A stretch of 47,298 nucleotides of DNA from Candidatus Staskawiczbacteria bacterium RIFCSPHIGHO2_02_FULL_43_16 (GCA_001821935.1 MHOU01000002.1:58793-106090); one strand, 5' to 3'. Numbered from the stretch's first letter, positions 36,884 to 45,624 are shown. The notes: generated from the sequence alone by a model not told the origin. Program-made: numbers and translations.

Positions 36884-37016
36884 GGGGATGATTGGTTTCG
36901 ATGCCCAGTGTTGCCGGTAGGCTGTGGTAGGCCACCGCGGGAAAGGCTTTTGTACCAACCCCGCGTCCGGAATAACAGCGCTGTGGTACGCCCGGGTTCG
37001 ATTCCCGGCATCTCCA
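36884..37016 (+). ncRNA. tmRNA-like RNA of reduced size (133 nt)
   Basis: 5' GGGGATGATTGGTTTCGATG and 3' CCGGGTTCGATTCCCGGCATCTCCA form a tmRNA-like tRNA domain; acceptor GGGGATG pairs with CATCTCC; hairpin downstream. Confidence 0.55.
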
Positions 37017-37072
37017 ATAAGGGGAGGCTCTGCGAAAGCACCCTCCTTCTCTTCTTTCAAATCATTAGTCAT

Positions 37073-37232
37073 AGGCCTTTTTCATAATAATCTTTCTACT
37101 GCAATTTACATATTTTGGCTCCGGCTTTGTAAAATTTTTTCAACGTATCCTGCGGATATGTTTCAAAAATTTTACTTCGCCTCGCTCAAAATCTGAAAAT
37201 TTAGTAAAGAAAGTTATTATGAAAGAGGCCTA
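37073..37232. mobile_element. MITE-like element, copy 2
   Basis: TIRs TAGGCCTTTTTCATAATAATCTTTCT / AGAAAGTTATTATGAAAGAGGCCTA; core matches the reverse complement of 8947-9107. Confidence 0.6.
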
Positions 37233-37459
37233 GCAACAGAAATCACTGACTGCATATTGTAGATATAACGGCAGATTTTCAGAATGATATTTAGGATTTA
37301 GTGGTTTGAAAGGAGGGCTGTGCAACCCTTCACATCAAAATCTCACCCACTTCAGAGTAATTTTCAAATGAAGATTTTTCTGAAGTGGAACTTTGTCAAA
37401 CAGCCTAAAGGTTGAGTGTTCAACCTTGGCTTATCGAAGAATTCCTAGGAGGATTTCAA

Positions 37460-38095
37460 ATGCAGTTGTCCATGTCTTGTTCGGCCCGCGTTGAAACTCG
37501 TATGGAGCTAACCGTTGAGCAACGAGCAATGGCGATTCAATCGCACATGCTCACGTTGCGACTCGAATTGACCGAAGCTCTGCGGGGAGAGAAGTATTTG
37601 CCATGGGCGAACTGCCCGGCGTGTGGTAAAGGCCTCAAACCGGTGGAGATCATCCGCGGGTTCAAGGATGACCCCAATGACTTCACCACCGAATGCCCCA
37701 AGTGCAAGCATCGGTTCAAGGCGAATCTTCGGCACTACATTCGCGGAGACTACGCTGAATTGCCGTTCTACTGCGCTTCGCAGGTGCTGGCGCAACTGCA
37801 GCCGTTGGTTGCTGTGTCCATCGACGAGTTCAAGAAAAAGCACCCGGCGATTTACTACTCGGCCGTCGTCCATCACGGAACTGTGAGGAATGCCTTCCAA
37901 AAGATCGGCATTCCTTATGCCTTCGATGAGACGTTCGACTGGAAGGAGAAGGTCAAGCCCTTCCTCGGCCAGTTACCTGACACCATCATCGCCGAGGTGG
38001 CTGGTGTGTGTGCGGCGACGGTTCGCAAATTCCGCAAGGGTCGGCAGATTGCAGCCTGCACCCGAGCGGATATGCTCGAAAACGCCGTTGTCTAA
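37460..38095 (+). CDS. Orphan zinc-ribbon protein (211 aa)
   Basis: CPACGKGLKPVE...CPKCKHRF; SD AGGAGG; C-terminal HTH-like segment IIAEVAGVCAATVRKFRKG. Confidence 0.6.
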   Translation: MQLSMSCSARVETRMELTVEQRAMAIQSHMLTLRLELTEALRGEKYLPWANCPACGKGLKPVEIIRGFKDDPNDFTTECPKCKHRFKANLRHYIRGDYAELPFYCASQVLAQLQPLVAVSIDEFKKKHPAIYYSAVVHHGTVRNAFQKIGIPYAFDETFDWKEKVKPFLGQLPDTIIAEVAGVCAATVRKFRKGRQIAACTRADMLENAVV

Positions 38096-38225
38096 CGAAG
38101 TCGACTGATATTTCTCGGTTGACAATTCAAAGCCGTTTTTCCCAAGGGAAGAACGGCTTTTTTCATAAATAAACCTTCTCAAAATCTGCGAAGTAACTTA
38201 GTATTAAGACAGTTGCTTCACACAC

Positions 38226-38453
38226 ATGGAAATCCAATCAAAACAACAAATTGACGAACATAAAAAAGAAATCGAACAAGAGCTCACTGAAATGCTTCAG
38301 GAAACTGATAGTGATTTTTCGTTGCAACATATTAGGGATGTTATTTTCAATGAAGAAGATAATGATGACATGATGAAAATTGTGGTCATGTTTGATAATG
38401 GCGGGGGAGCATCAGAAATGGAAAACGCCCTGGAAATCGCCACGGACGCTTAG
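38226..38453 (+). CDS. Small acidic hypothetical protein
   Basis: Intact 75-aa ORF in the gap between neighbours. Confidence 0.45.
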   Translation: MEIQSKQQIDEHKKEIEQELTEMLQETDSDFSLQHIRDVIFNEEDNDDMMKIVVMFDNGGGASEMENALEIATDA

Positions 38454-38801
38454 AATTATTTCCCCCACAAAATTTTAAATGGCTTGTCTCCGGTTGAAAA
38501 GGTATTGAAGTTTCAAAAATAACCATAGAAATTATCGGCAAATTATGCTAGGCTGAAGCCAATATAGCAGTTCTAACTGCTTCCAAAGCCCGCTGCATAA
38601 CTGGACTTTTTTCGTAAATTTCTTCTATTTCCCGCTGGTCACGTAGATGCCAAAGAACTTCCTATTGAGGATTTGTCCGCAAACACCATACACCACGAAA
38701 GGCACTCTATTGAGAAAATCAGACAAGGAATTAGTTATTCAGAAATTGATGTAGAACATACCTCATCAAATCCTACAAAATAATAGCTAAATTTTAAAAA
38801 T

Positions 38802-39308
38802 ATGAGTTACGAACACATACCATTCGGCACACCAGAAAAGTTTAATGTGGTTGTTGAAATCCAAAAAGGTGGTCAAGTAAAGTATGAATATGACGAAGAA
38901 TGGCACGAGATAAAAGTAAGTGCCATTTTTAAAAACGGTTTTATTTTTCCGTTTGACTATGGTTATGTGCCACAAACTCGTGGTGGAGACGGAGACCACC
39001 TTGATGTATTTGTATTAGGTTCGCAATCTGTTCAAATGGGAGCAATTGTTGAATGCCGTCCGATTGGAATGATTGAGTTAATTGATAGAGGAGAAAAAGA
39101 CGATAAAATTTTGGCTATTCCCTTAAATGATTTAGGTTTTGAAAACATTAAAACATTGGAAGATTTGCCATTTGATTATAAAGGTATTTTTGAGGAATTT
39201 TTTAAGGAATTGGCAATTCAAAGAAATAAAACAATGGAAATTAAAGGATATAGAGATGAAAAAGTAGCAATGCAAGAGTTAGAATTGGCAAATAAAAACT
39301 TCAAATAA
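38802..39308 (+). CDS. ppa: Inorganic pyrophosphatase
   Basis: FPFDYGYVPQTRGGDGDHLDVFVLG. Confidence 0.88.
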   Translation: MSYEHIPFGTPEKFNVVVEIQKGGQVKYEYDEEWHEIKVSAIFKNGFIFPFDYGYVPQTRGGDGDHLDVFVLGSQSVQMGAIVECRPIGMIELIDRGEKDDKILAIPLNDLGFENIKTLEDLPFDYKGIFEEFFKELAIQRNKTMEIKGYRDEKVAMQELELANKNFK

Positions 39309-39452
39309 GTTTATTGTTGGAAAAACAATAGAAAAAAAACTTTAAAAACCGATATGCCTTGTATCGGTTTTTGGTTGATAATTCCCAAACTTTGTGTAAT
39401 ATGTATTTAACGTTTATTAACTATCCTGTCCTTTGACATAAGGAGTCTACCA

Positions 39453-39743
39453 GTGACCGGAAGAAAAGTCCAAGAGGCAATCGCCATTTACCGTTGTTAC
39501 TTCAAAGACGAAGGTATCGGTAAGGTTGATTTCCCCCACGATGTCCCGACAGAGGGATTTGCTGGCCGCCTGACAATTATGGAACACTGCCACGGAATGC
39601 TGGATGCAATGGAGGCGATGGTCGCTGATGGCACGCCCGAAAAGATGGAAAAGGTGTTTCGGTGGGTAGGCTTCATTCAAGGTTGCCTGTGGTCACAAGG
39701 TGTCTTCTGTTTGGATGAGTTGAAAAAGCATAACCGTTCCTAA
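39453..39743 (+). CDS. Hypothetical protein (96 aa)
   Basis: Intact ORF; TTTGACATAAGGAG upstream (possible SD AAGGAG). Confidence 0.5.
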   Translation: MTGRKVQEAIAIYRCYFKDEGIGKVDFPHDVPTEGFAGRLTIMEHCHGMLDAMEAMVADGTPEKMEKVFRWVGFIQGCLWSQGVFCLDELKKHNRS

Positions 39744-39768
39744 ACCACAACGAGAGAGGAAAAAAGTA

Positions 39769-40068
39769 ATGCCACCTTTGACCAAGTGTCCCAACTGCCA
39801 AAATCCTATCTGCACTCTGGGCGGAAACAGGTTTTGCGGAGCTTGTGGGTTTGAATATCCATTAGGCACTGCCTTTGACCTGACGATGCAAGCCATAGAT
39901 AATTCGGATGCGGCTGGCTCGGAGGGGTCTATCCTGTCAAATATCAAGAAATGCACAGAAGACCTCCACGCCTTCAAAGCTGAAAGTATCAAAAGGATTA
40001 GAGCCAAGCTCCCAGAGTGGAACGAAAGGTTTTGTTCCAAGTGCGGGAAAAGGTTGGTTGAGGATTGA
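39769..40068 (+). CDS. Hypothetical protein with two zinc ribbons
   Basis: CPNCQNPICTLGGNRFCGACG and CSKCGKRL. Confidence 0.55.
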   Translation: MPPLTKCPNCQNPICTLGGNRFCGACGFEYPLGTAFDLTMQAIDNSDAAGSEGSILSNIKKCTEDLHAFKAESIKRIRAKLPEWNERFCSKCGKRLVED

Positions 40069-40209
40069 AGCCCTGCCAAAAAGAACGAACATAGCCCATC
40101 ACTCGGATGGGCTTTTTATTTTATGAAGGTTGCAAAAACCTCAAAATCGGGTTAAAGTGAAGCCAATATAGCAGTTTTAAACGGCTTCCAATGCCCACTG
40201 CACAAAAAT

Positions 40210-41226
40210 ATGAAATTCAAACTCACTAAAAAAATTAAAACCGCGGTGTTGATTATCTTGGGTATTTTATGCCTGGTTTTGGTGTGGGAAATTTTTGTGC
40301 CAAAATCGTTTACCCCCAAAGAGCCAGTGGTGTATAACGCCGAAAGCGGGCTGGGGCAGGCAGAAATTGCCAATGACCTTGAAAGCCAGGGTGTTATTAA
40401 AAACAGCTTCTTTTTTAAATTGTATTCGTTTATTTCCGGCAATGCCGGCAGGCTCCAGGCGGGCATTTATGACTTTTCCCCCTCCATGTCCATTGCGGGC
40501 ATTGTTAACCGGCTGGCTAAAGGTGACGTGATGAAAAACCGGGTGGTTGTTTTGGAGGGCTGGGATATTGATGATATTGCCAAATACGTGGGTGCCAAAA
40601 AGTTCTACTTTAAAGATGAGTTTATAAAAGCCACAAAAGCTGATTACAGCGACGAATTTTCATTTCTCAAAAACCGGCCCAAGGGCGCGGGGCTGGAAGG
40701 CTATATTTTCCCGGATACTTACAGTGTGCCGGCTCACATCATGCCCCATGATTTTATAAAAACCGCGCTGGCTAATTTTGATAAACGGTTGACACCAAAA
40801 TTACGGGCGGAAATTGCCAAGCAGAAAAAAACCATTTTCCAGATTGTGACCATGGCTTCTATTTTGGAAAAAGAAGTGCCTTCATTGGCGGATAAAAAAA
40901 TCGTGGCGGGGATTTTATGGAAACGCATTAACAGCGGCATGGCCTTGCAGGTGGATTCAACCATTAATTATATTACCGGCAAAAGCGACAGCCGAGCCAC
41001 GCTGGCGGATTTGAAAATTGATTCAAAATATAACACCTATAAATATTTGGGGTTGCCGGCCGGGCCCATTTCAAACCCGGGAATGGAGAGTATTTTGGCA
41101 GCCATTTACCCTACCAAAAGCCAGTACTGGTTTTATCTTTCAGCTGATGGCACCGGTGAAACGGTGTATAGTAGGACGTTTAAGGATCACAAAGTGGCGA
41201 TATCAAAGTATTTAAGGGAGCAATAG
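40210..41226 (+). CDS. mltG: Endolytic transglycosylase MltG
   Basis: N-terminal TM; FSPSMSIAGIVNRLAKGDV, LEGYIFPDTYSVPAH, MASILEKEV, LGLPAGPISNPGMESILAAIYP. Confidence 0.93.
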   Translation: MKFKLTKKIKTAVLIILGILCLVLVWEIFVPKSFTPKEPVVYNAESGLGQAEIANDLESQGVIKNSFFFKLYSFISGNAGRLQAGIYDFSPSMSIAGIVNRLAKGDVMKNRVVVLEGWDIDDIAKYVGAKKFYFKDEFIKATKADYSDEFSFLKNRPKGAGLEGYIFPDTYSVPAHIMPHDFIKTALANFDKRLTPKLRAEIAKQKKTIFQIVTMASILEKEVPSLADKKIVAGILWKRINSGMALQVDSTINYITGKSDSRATLADLKIDSKYNTYKYLGLPAGPISNPGMESILAAIYPTKSQYWFYLSADGTGETVYSRTFKDHKVAISKYLREQ

Positions 41227-41413
41227 CGAACACTTATACCCGACTTCCCATGCCGAAGGCAATAAATAGAAGGGTATGAAGTTTTTATTGTGCGACAAGT
41301 TCATTGACAAAATTCTATAATAGTGTAATGTATAACTATCAAAGGAATGTTTCTTTGATAGGGAGCAACTAGGTTGCACCTTGAAAATGTGGTCTTCAAA
41401 TAGGGAGCTTACA

Positions 41414-41830
41414 ATGGAAGTCTTGGTATGCGTTTTTTTAGTATTGGGGGGTGGTCTTTTGGTGGCCTCTGGAGCGATCTTTCGGGATTGCACAGACAAG
41501 ACGGGCGGAGTCTTGGCGTTGGCAATAGGAGGTGTTTGCTTGGTCGCTTCTATTTCCATTGCCTTTGCGATTGGGCGTACCTCCAGCATATCAATAATTG
41601 AAATGGCAGATAAGAGATTGGTTGCGGGGGACACCTATACCCTTGTCACCGATTCGCAAAAGGACGGCGAGAACTTTTACGCCGTCATCAAAACGGACTC
41701 CGGAAAAATCTTTGGAGTGGCGTTCAAAACTCTGCCGGCAAAACGAGCCGTAGCGGCCAGCGACAACAAGGGTGGGGTTGTGTTCGTTCCTATTTTTGAC
41801 CTTGACGAAAAGTCAAAAGAAAAAAAGTAG
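41414..41830 (+). CDS. Orphan membrane protein (138 aa)
   Basis: Leader hairpin CTATCAAAG...CTTTGATAG; two N-terminal hydrophobic helices. Confidence 0.55.
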   Translation: MEVLVCVFLVLGGGLLVASGAIFRDCTDKTGGVLALAIGGVCLVASISIAFAIGRTSSISIIEMADKRLVAGDTYTLVTDSQKDGENFYAVIKTDSGKIFGVAFKTLPAKRAVAASDNKGGVVFVPIFDLDEKSKEKK

Positions 41831-41902
41831 GGAAGTGCCAATTTCCCAAAACCAAAACCCGAGAGCAGCAATGCTCTCTTTTTTTCTAAAAAAACCAAAA
41901 CC

Positions 41903-41931
41903 TTGACAGGGGAGTGAATATAGACTAGTAT
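41903..41931 (+). promoter_or_regulatory. rplJ promoter
   Basis: TTGACA-N17-TAGTAT. Confidence 0.75.
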
Positions 41932-41944
41932 AGTGGTATATCGT

Positions 41945-42041
41945 AAGCCGCAGACTACAGGTCGCGAAAGCATAAACTCCTGTAATAGGCAAAAAACATA
42001 CTCGTGTTTTTTGGTGTCTGCAGGTCGCAGGCTTTTTGTTT
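41945..42041 (+). promoter_or_regulatory. Probable ribosomal protein L10 leader
   Basis: Structured GCCGCAGACTACAGGTCGC...GGTGTCTGCAGGTCGCAGGC with GCAGAC/GTCTGC pairing upstream of rplJ. Confidence 0.55.
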
Positions 42042-42126
42042 AAATTAGGTGTTAGATATTAGGTGTTAGATATTAGCCGAACGGTCGGAAAACTAGCATC
42101 TAAAACCCAACACCCAAAACCCATTT

Positions 42127-42630
42127 ATGGCATTAACAAAAGAAAAAAAATCAAAATCGCTGGAAAGTTTGAAAGAAAAAATTGCCAAGCAAAAATCGGT
42201 TATTTTTGCTGATTTTTCCAAGGTCAATTCGGCGGATTTGTTTAAGCTCCGCAAAGAATTGAAAGAAAACGGCTGTTCCCTGAAAGTGGGCAAGAAAACC
42301 CTCGTCAGGATAGCGTTCGGGCAATCGGGAATTTCATTTTGGAATAACATACAAAAAGTGGTTCCGGGGCAGCTGGCATTGGTGTTTGGCATTGACGATG
42401 AAATTGCGCCCGCGCGCCTGGCCAACAAATTTGCCAAGACCAACGAAAATTTCAAGATTTTAGGGGGAATTTTTGAAAACAGGTTCATTGACCGGGAGCG
42501 GGCATTAGTGTTGGCCAACTTGCCAACCCGTAACGAGTTGCTGGGCAGGATGGTCGGTTCGCTTTCCAGTTCAATGGCAAGTTTTGTGAGAGTATTAGAT
42601 AAAATAAGTAAAATTGAATCTGGAAGCTAG
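42127..42630 (+). CDS. rplJ: 50S ribosomal protein L10
   Basis: MALTKEKKSKSLESLKEKIAKQKSVIFADFSKVNSADLFKLRKELKENG. Confidence 0.93.
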   Translation: MALTKEKKSKSLESLKEKIAKQKSVIFADFSKVNSADLFKLRKELKENGCSLKVGKKTLVRIAFGQSGISFWNNIQKVVPGQLALVFGIDDEIAPARLANKFAKTNENFKILGGIFENRFIDRERALVLANLPTRNELLGRMVGSLSSSMASFVRVLDKISKIESGS

Positions 42631-42718
42631 TAGCTAGAAGCTAGAATAGAATAAAAGAATTCAGAATTCTGTATTCAACATTCAACTCAAGCTACAAGAT
42701 ACTAGATTCTTAAAAAAA

Positions 42719-43135
42719 ATGGCAGACGAAGTAAAAAAAGAAGAAACAAAAGTTGAGGTTCCGGCTAAATTTGAAAAATTGGTTTCGGAAGTAGAAAAAA
42801 TGTCAATTGTAGAATTGGCAGAATTAGTGAAGGTGCTGGAAAATAAATTTGGTGTTTCAGCCACCGCTCCGGTGGCAGCTGCCGCGGCCGCAGCCGGGCC
42901 GGCTGAAGAAGCAAAAACTTCTTTCAATGTTGAATTAAAAGAAGTGGGAGCCCAGAAAATTGAAGTGATTAAAGTGGTCAGGGATATTACGGCCAAAGGA
43001 TTGAAAGAATCAAAAGACCTGGTTGACGCCGCCGCCACTGCCCCCCAAATGATTAAAGAAGGGGTGAAAAAAGAGGAAGCAGATGAAATGGTAAAGAAAT
43101 TTGCCGCCGCGGGAGCAAAAGTGGAAATAAAATAA
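42719..43135 (+). CDS. rplL: 50S ribosomal protein L7/L12
   Basis: [41 protein letters not shown]-type C-terminal domain. Confidence 0.95.
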   Translation: MADEVKKEETKVEVPAKFEKLVSEVEKMSIVELAELVKVLENKFGVSATAPVAAAAAAAGPAEEAKTSFNVELKEVGAQKIEVIKVVRDITAKGLKESKDLVDAAATAPQMIKEGVKKEEADEMVKKFAAAGAKVEIK

Positions 43136-43144
43136 ACATGCCAA

Positions 43145-43174
43145 GAAGCCGCTTGAAAAAGCGGTTTTTGGTTG
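43145..43174. repeat. 30-bp direct repeat, left copy (rplL terminator)
   Basis: GAAGCCGCTTGAAAAAGCGGTTTTTGGTTG, identical to 45613-45642. Confidence 0.9.
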
Positions 43175-43192
43175 CACGGGAACGAGCCACCC

Positions 43193-43221
43193 TTGACAAT
43201 CATACTGTTAGGATATATAAT
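43193..43221 (+). promoter_or_regulatory. Promoter of the DGR target gene
   Basis: TTGACA-N17-TATAAT. Confidence 0.85.
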
Positions 43222-43305
43222 TAACGCAGAGCACCTTGAACAGATTTACCTGGGGCTTTGGGCCACGTTGGCTTGGGGTTAGGGGTGAATCAGGAGGGTT
43301 TTGTA

Positions 43306-44100
43306 ATGTTTAAGCAGCTGGAAAGCTTTGTTGGCGTCATCTGGAGTTTGGTTCTGGCCTTGAAGGCCGCGGCTGAGCAGCAAGGGGAGGAGCCGGAAGA
43401 TTTCATCCAGTTTCTGCAAACCAGGGATGGGAAAATTTTGGTGCCCGGCATGGTGGAGTTTGTGGTCATGGCTCGGCGGGGCAAAAAGCCGGGCAAACCG
43501 GTTTCCCGGCAACTTGAGGAATGGAGGATTTTTTACAAAAAATTCTTCAACTACAAGCTGGATGTGGAGAGTATTCGTATTCCGACGCGCTTGGACGGTT
43601 ATGACCGCTTGATTGTGGTGGCGAAAGGGTTCACCCTTAACCAAATTTACGCCGCCATGGCAAAGCAGTTTACCTGCTCAAGCTACGCGGATGATTTGGA
43701 TAAGGTGGTGATTCACAATGCCCGCGACGCCAATCGCGATGGCACTTACGCCGTCTGGGTCCGCGACCAAAGAGAGGCAGACAAGGAAAACCGGAGCAAG
43801 TCTGCCTATGACTTGTGGGGAACCAAAAATCCGGTTTTCGTTCCCGAAATGCCCTTTATTACGCTCGGGGAGCGCATGCTCTACGAGTTGAAACATTGGG
43901 ACGAAACGGGCGACCAGCTGGACCAGGATAGCTGGACGCAATGCCTTGGCTCGCGCGGTGCCGATGGCGATGTGCTGTGCGTCCGCTTCGCGCCGGGTTA
44001 CGTGCACGTCAGCTGGAGCGGCTGCCTTAACTCCGGTCCCGATCTGGGCGCCCGTTCCGCAGTTTCCCGTCCGCTGGAGCCAAGCGGAGCGCAGGCGTAA
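43306..44100 (+). CDS. DGR target protein, C-terminal variable domain (C-type-lectin/FGE-like fold expected)
   Basis: SD AGGAGGG then ATG 43306; C-term FITLGERMLYELKHWDETGDQLDQDSWTQCLGSRGADGDVLCVRFAPGYVHVSWSGCLNSGPDLGARSAVS contains the VR. Confidence 0.9.
   Translation: MFKQLESFVGVIWSLVLALKAAAEQQGEEPEDFIQFLQTRDGKILVPGMVEFVVMARRGKKPGKPVSRQLEEWRIFYKKFFNYKLDVESIRIPTRLDGYDRLIVVAKGFTLNQIYAAMAKQFTCSSYADDLDKVVIHNARDANRDGTYAVWVRDQREADKENRSKSAYDLWGTKNPVFVPEMPFITLGERMLYELKHWDETGDQLDQDSWTQCLGSRGADGDVLCVRFAPGYVHVSWSGCLNSGPDLGARSAVSRPLEPSGAQA
43948..44067 (+). repeat. DGR variable repeat (VR)
   Basis: 120 bp, ungapped match to 44375-44494; 20 differences, all at TR adenines. Confidence 0.95.
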
Positions 44101-44122
44101 GCGGACTACGTCAATTTTGTCA

Positions 44123-44160
44123 GGCGCTTTGCAACACGGTTGTTGCAAGGCGCATTTTTT
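44123..44160 (+). terminator. Terminator after the DGR target gene
   Basis: GCGCTTTGCAACacggttGTTGCAAGGCGCATTTTTTTT. Confidence 0.85.
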
Positions 44161-44374
44161 TTGTGTAAGATTCTAGCGTGGTCACTATAGCCTCCCAATA
44201 AGCAAGAGTTTATACTGCCACAAGGAAACTGCTTGCCTGATTATATCGAACAATGCAAAAAAGCTGGTTCGGAATACTACCGCGCGACGGACGCGGATAT
44301 GGGTTTCAATCCCATTCAAACAACCCACGCTTATTGGGTTGTTGGTGATACGGAAGTAAGCAGGCAATAAAACG

Positions 44375-44494
44375 GGCTCGCGCAATGCCAATGGCAATGT
44401 GCTGTGCGTCAACTTCAAACCGGGTTACGTGCACGTCAACTGGAACAACTGCAATAACTCCAATCCCAATCTGGGCGCCCGTTCCGAAGTATCC
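44375..44494 (+). repeat. DGR template repeat (TR)
   Basis: GGCTCGCGCAATGCCAATGGCAATGTG...; AAY codons at variable positions, would encode GSRNANGNVLCVNFKPGYVHVNWNNCNNSNPNLGARSEVS. Confidence 0.95.
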
Positions 44495-44501
44495 TAGCTA
44501 A

Positions 44502-44539
44502 TATACCCTATTTTTAAAACGTTTTAAAAATAGGGTATA
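44502..44539. repeat. 38-bp perfect palindrome between TR and RT
   Basis: TATACCCTATTTTTAAAAC|GTTTTAAAAATAGGGTATA. Confidence 0.95.
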
Positions 44540-44616
44540 AGCAAAAATATGAAAAAACCAAATATTAAACAGGTGGTGGTGGGGGGGGGATTAACGGCCA
44601 AACGTTATTTGAAAAA

Positions 44617-45624
44617 ATGGTGGCGTGGGAAAATATATCCGGCGCTTGGGATAACTTCAAAAATGGTAAAACCAGAAAGCCAGAGGTAAAAGAATTTGAA
44701 AAGAATTTAAAAGCCAATTTGAATGGCATTCAAAAAGAACTCAAAACAAAAAAGTATCACCACGCGTCTTATGATACATTTTACGTAAAAGACCCAAAGC
44801 TAAGAGAAATTAATAAGGCCTGCGTGCGTGACCGGGTGGTGCACCATATTCTTTTTAGAAAGCTTTATTCTATTTTTGACCGCGCGTTTATTTTTGATTC
44901 TTATTCTTGCAGAATCGGGAAGGGCACGCACCGGGCGGTCAGAAGGCTGCATGAGTTTTTTAGGAAGGAAAGCAAAAATAATTCCAGAATGTGCTGGGTG
45001 CTAAAATGCGATGTGAAAAAGTTTTTTGAATCTATTGACCGGGATATTCTGGCGCGGCTTCTTTTTGTTAGAGTTAAAGATGAGGGTGTATTGTGGTTGA
45101 TTTCGGCCATTATTAAGAGTTTCCCAAAAGGCTTGCCCTTGGGGAATATTACCAGCCAATTATTTGCCAATATTTACCTGAATGAGTTAGACCAATTTAT
45201 CAAGCAGACGCTTAAAGTAAAATATTATATCCGCTACTGCGATGATTTTGTTATCTTAAGCCGCGATAAACAGCATTTGGAAAACTTAATTTTAAACATA
45301 GATGAATTTTTACGAAATAATTTGGGGTTGTCTTTGCACCCCGCTAAAGTCACCATTACAAAATATCGCCAGGGGATAGATTTTTTGGGGTATGTAAGCT
45401 TTCCGGGATATTCCATATTGAGGGTTAAAACGAGAAAAAGAATGTTTAGAAAAGTGCTAGGTAAAATAGAAGATTACAAAAGCGGGGTTATTTCCAAGGA
45501 ATCTTTTAGCCAAACTGTTCAGTCATACTTGGGAATGTTAAGCCATTGTAATGCCTATATCGTAAGAGTGGAGTTAATCAAAATAATTAAAGAATCTGGC
45601 ATGACAACTCTGGAAGCCGCTTGA
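44617..45624 (+). CDS. DGR reverse transcriptase
   Basis: KCDVKKFFESIDRDIL, GLPLGNITSQLFANIYLNELDQF (xGxxxSQ), YIRYCDDFVILS, HPAKVTITKYRQGIDFLGY; next to TR. Confidence 0.95.
   Translation: MVAWENISGAWDNFKNGKTRKPEVKEFEKNLKANLNGIQKELKTKKYHHASYDTFYVKDPKLREINKACVRDRVVHHILFRKLYSIFDRAFIFDSYSCRIGKGTHRAVRRLHEFFRKESKNNSRMCWVLKCDVKKFFESIDRDILARLLFVRVKDEGVLWLISAIIKSFPKGLPLGNITSQLFANIYLNELDQFIKQTLKVKYYIRYCDDFVILSRDKQHLENLILNIDEFLRNNLGLSLHPAKVTITKYRQGIDFLGYVSFPGYSILRVKTRKRMFRKVLGKIEDYKSGVISKESFSQTVQSYLGMLSHCNAYIVRVELIKIIKESGMTTLEAA

Noticed and set aside
38640-38785. Reading frame ..DAKELPIEDLSANTIHHERHSIEKIRQGISYSEIDVEHTSSNPTK*
   Set aside because: Looks like a C-terminal gene remnant with no start; too short and unrecognised to annotate.
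44185-44418. Avd-like accessory gene in the DGR spacer
   Set aside because: Only a minus-strand shadow ORF is open; no plus-strand ORF of suitable size or composition.
44617-45624. Group II intron or retron as the source of the RT
   Set aside because: No intron domain V-like end or msr/msd layout was recognised; the adjacent TR/VR pair with adenine-only substitutions specifically indicates a DGR.
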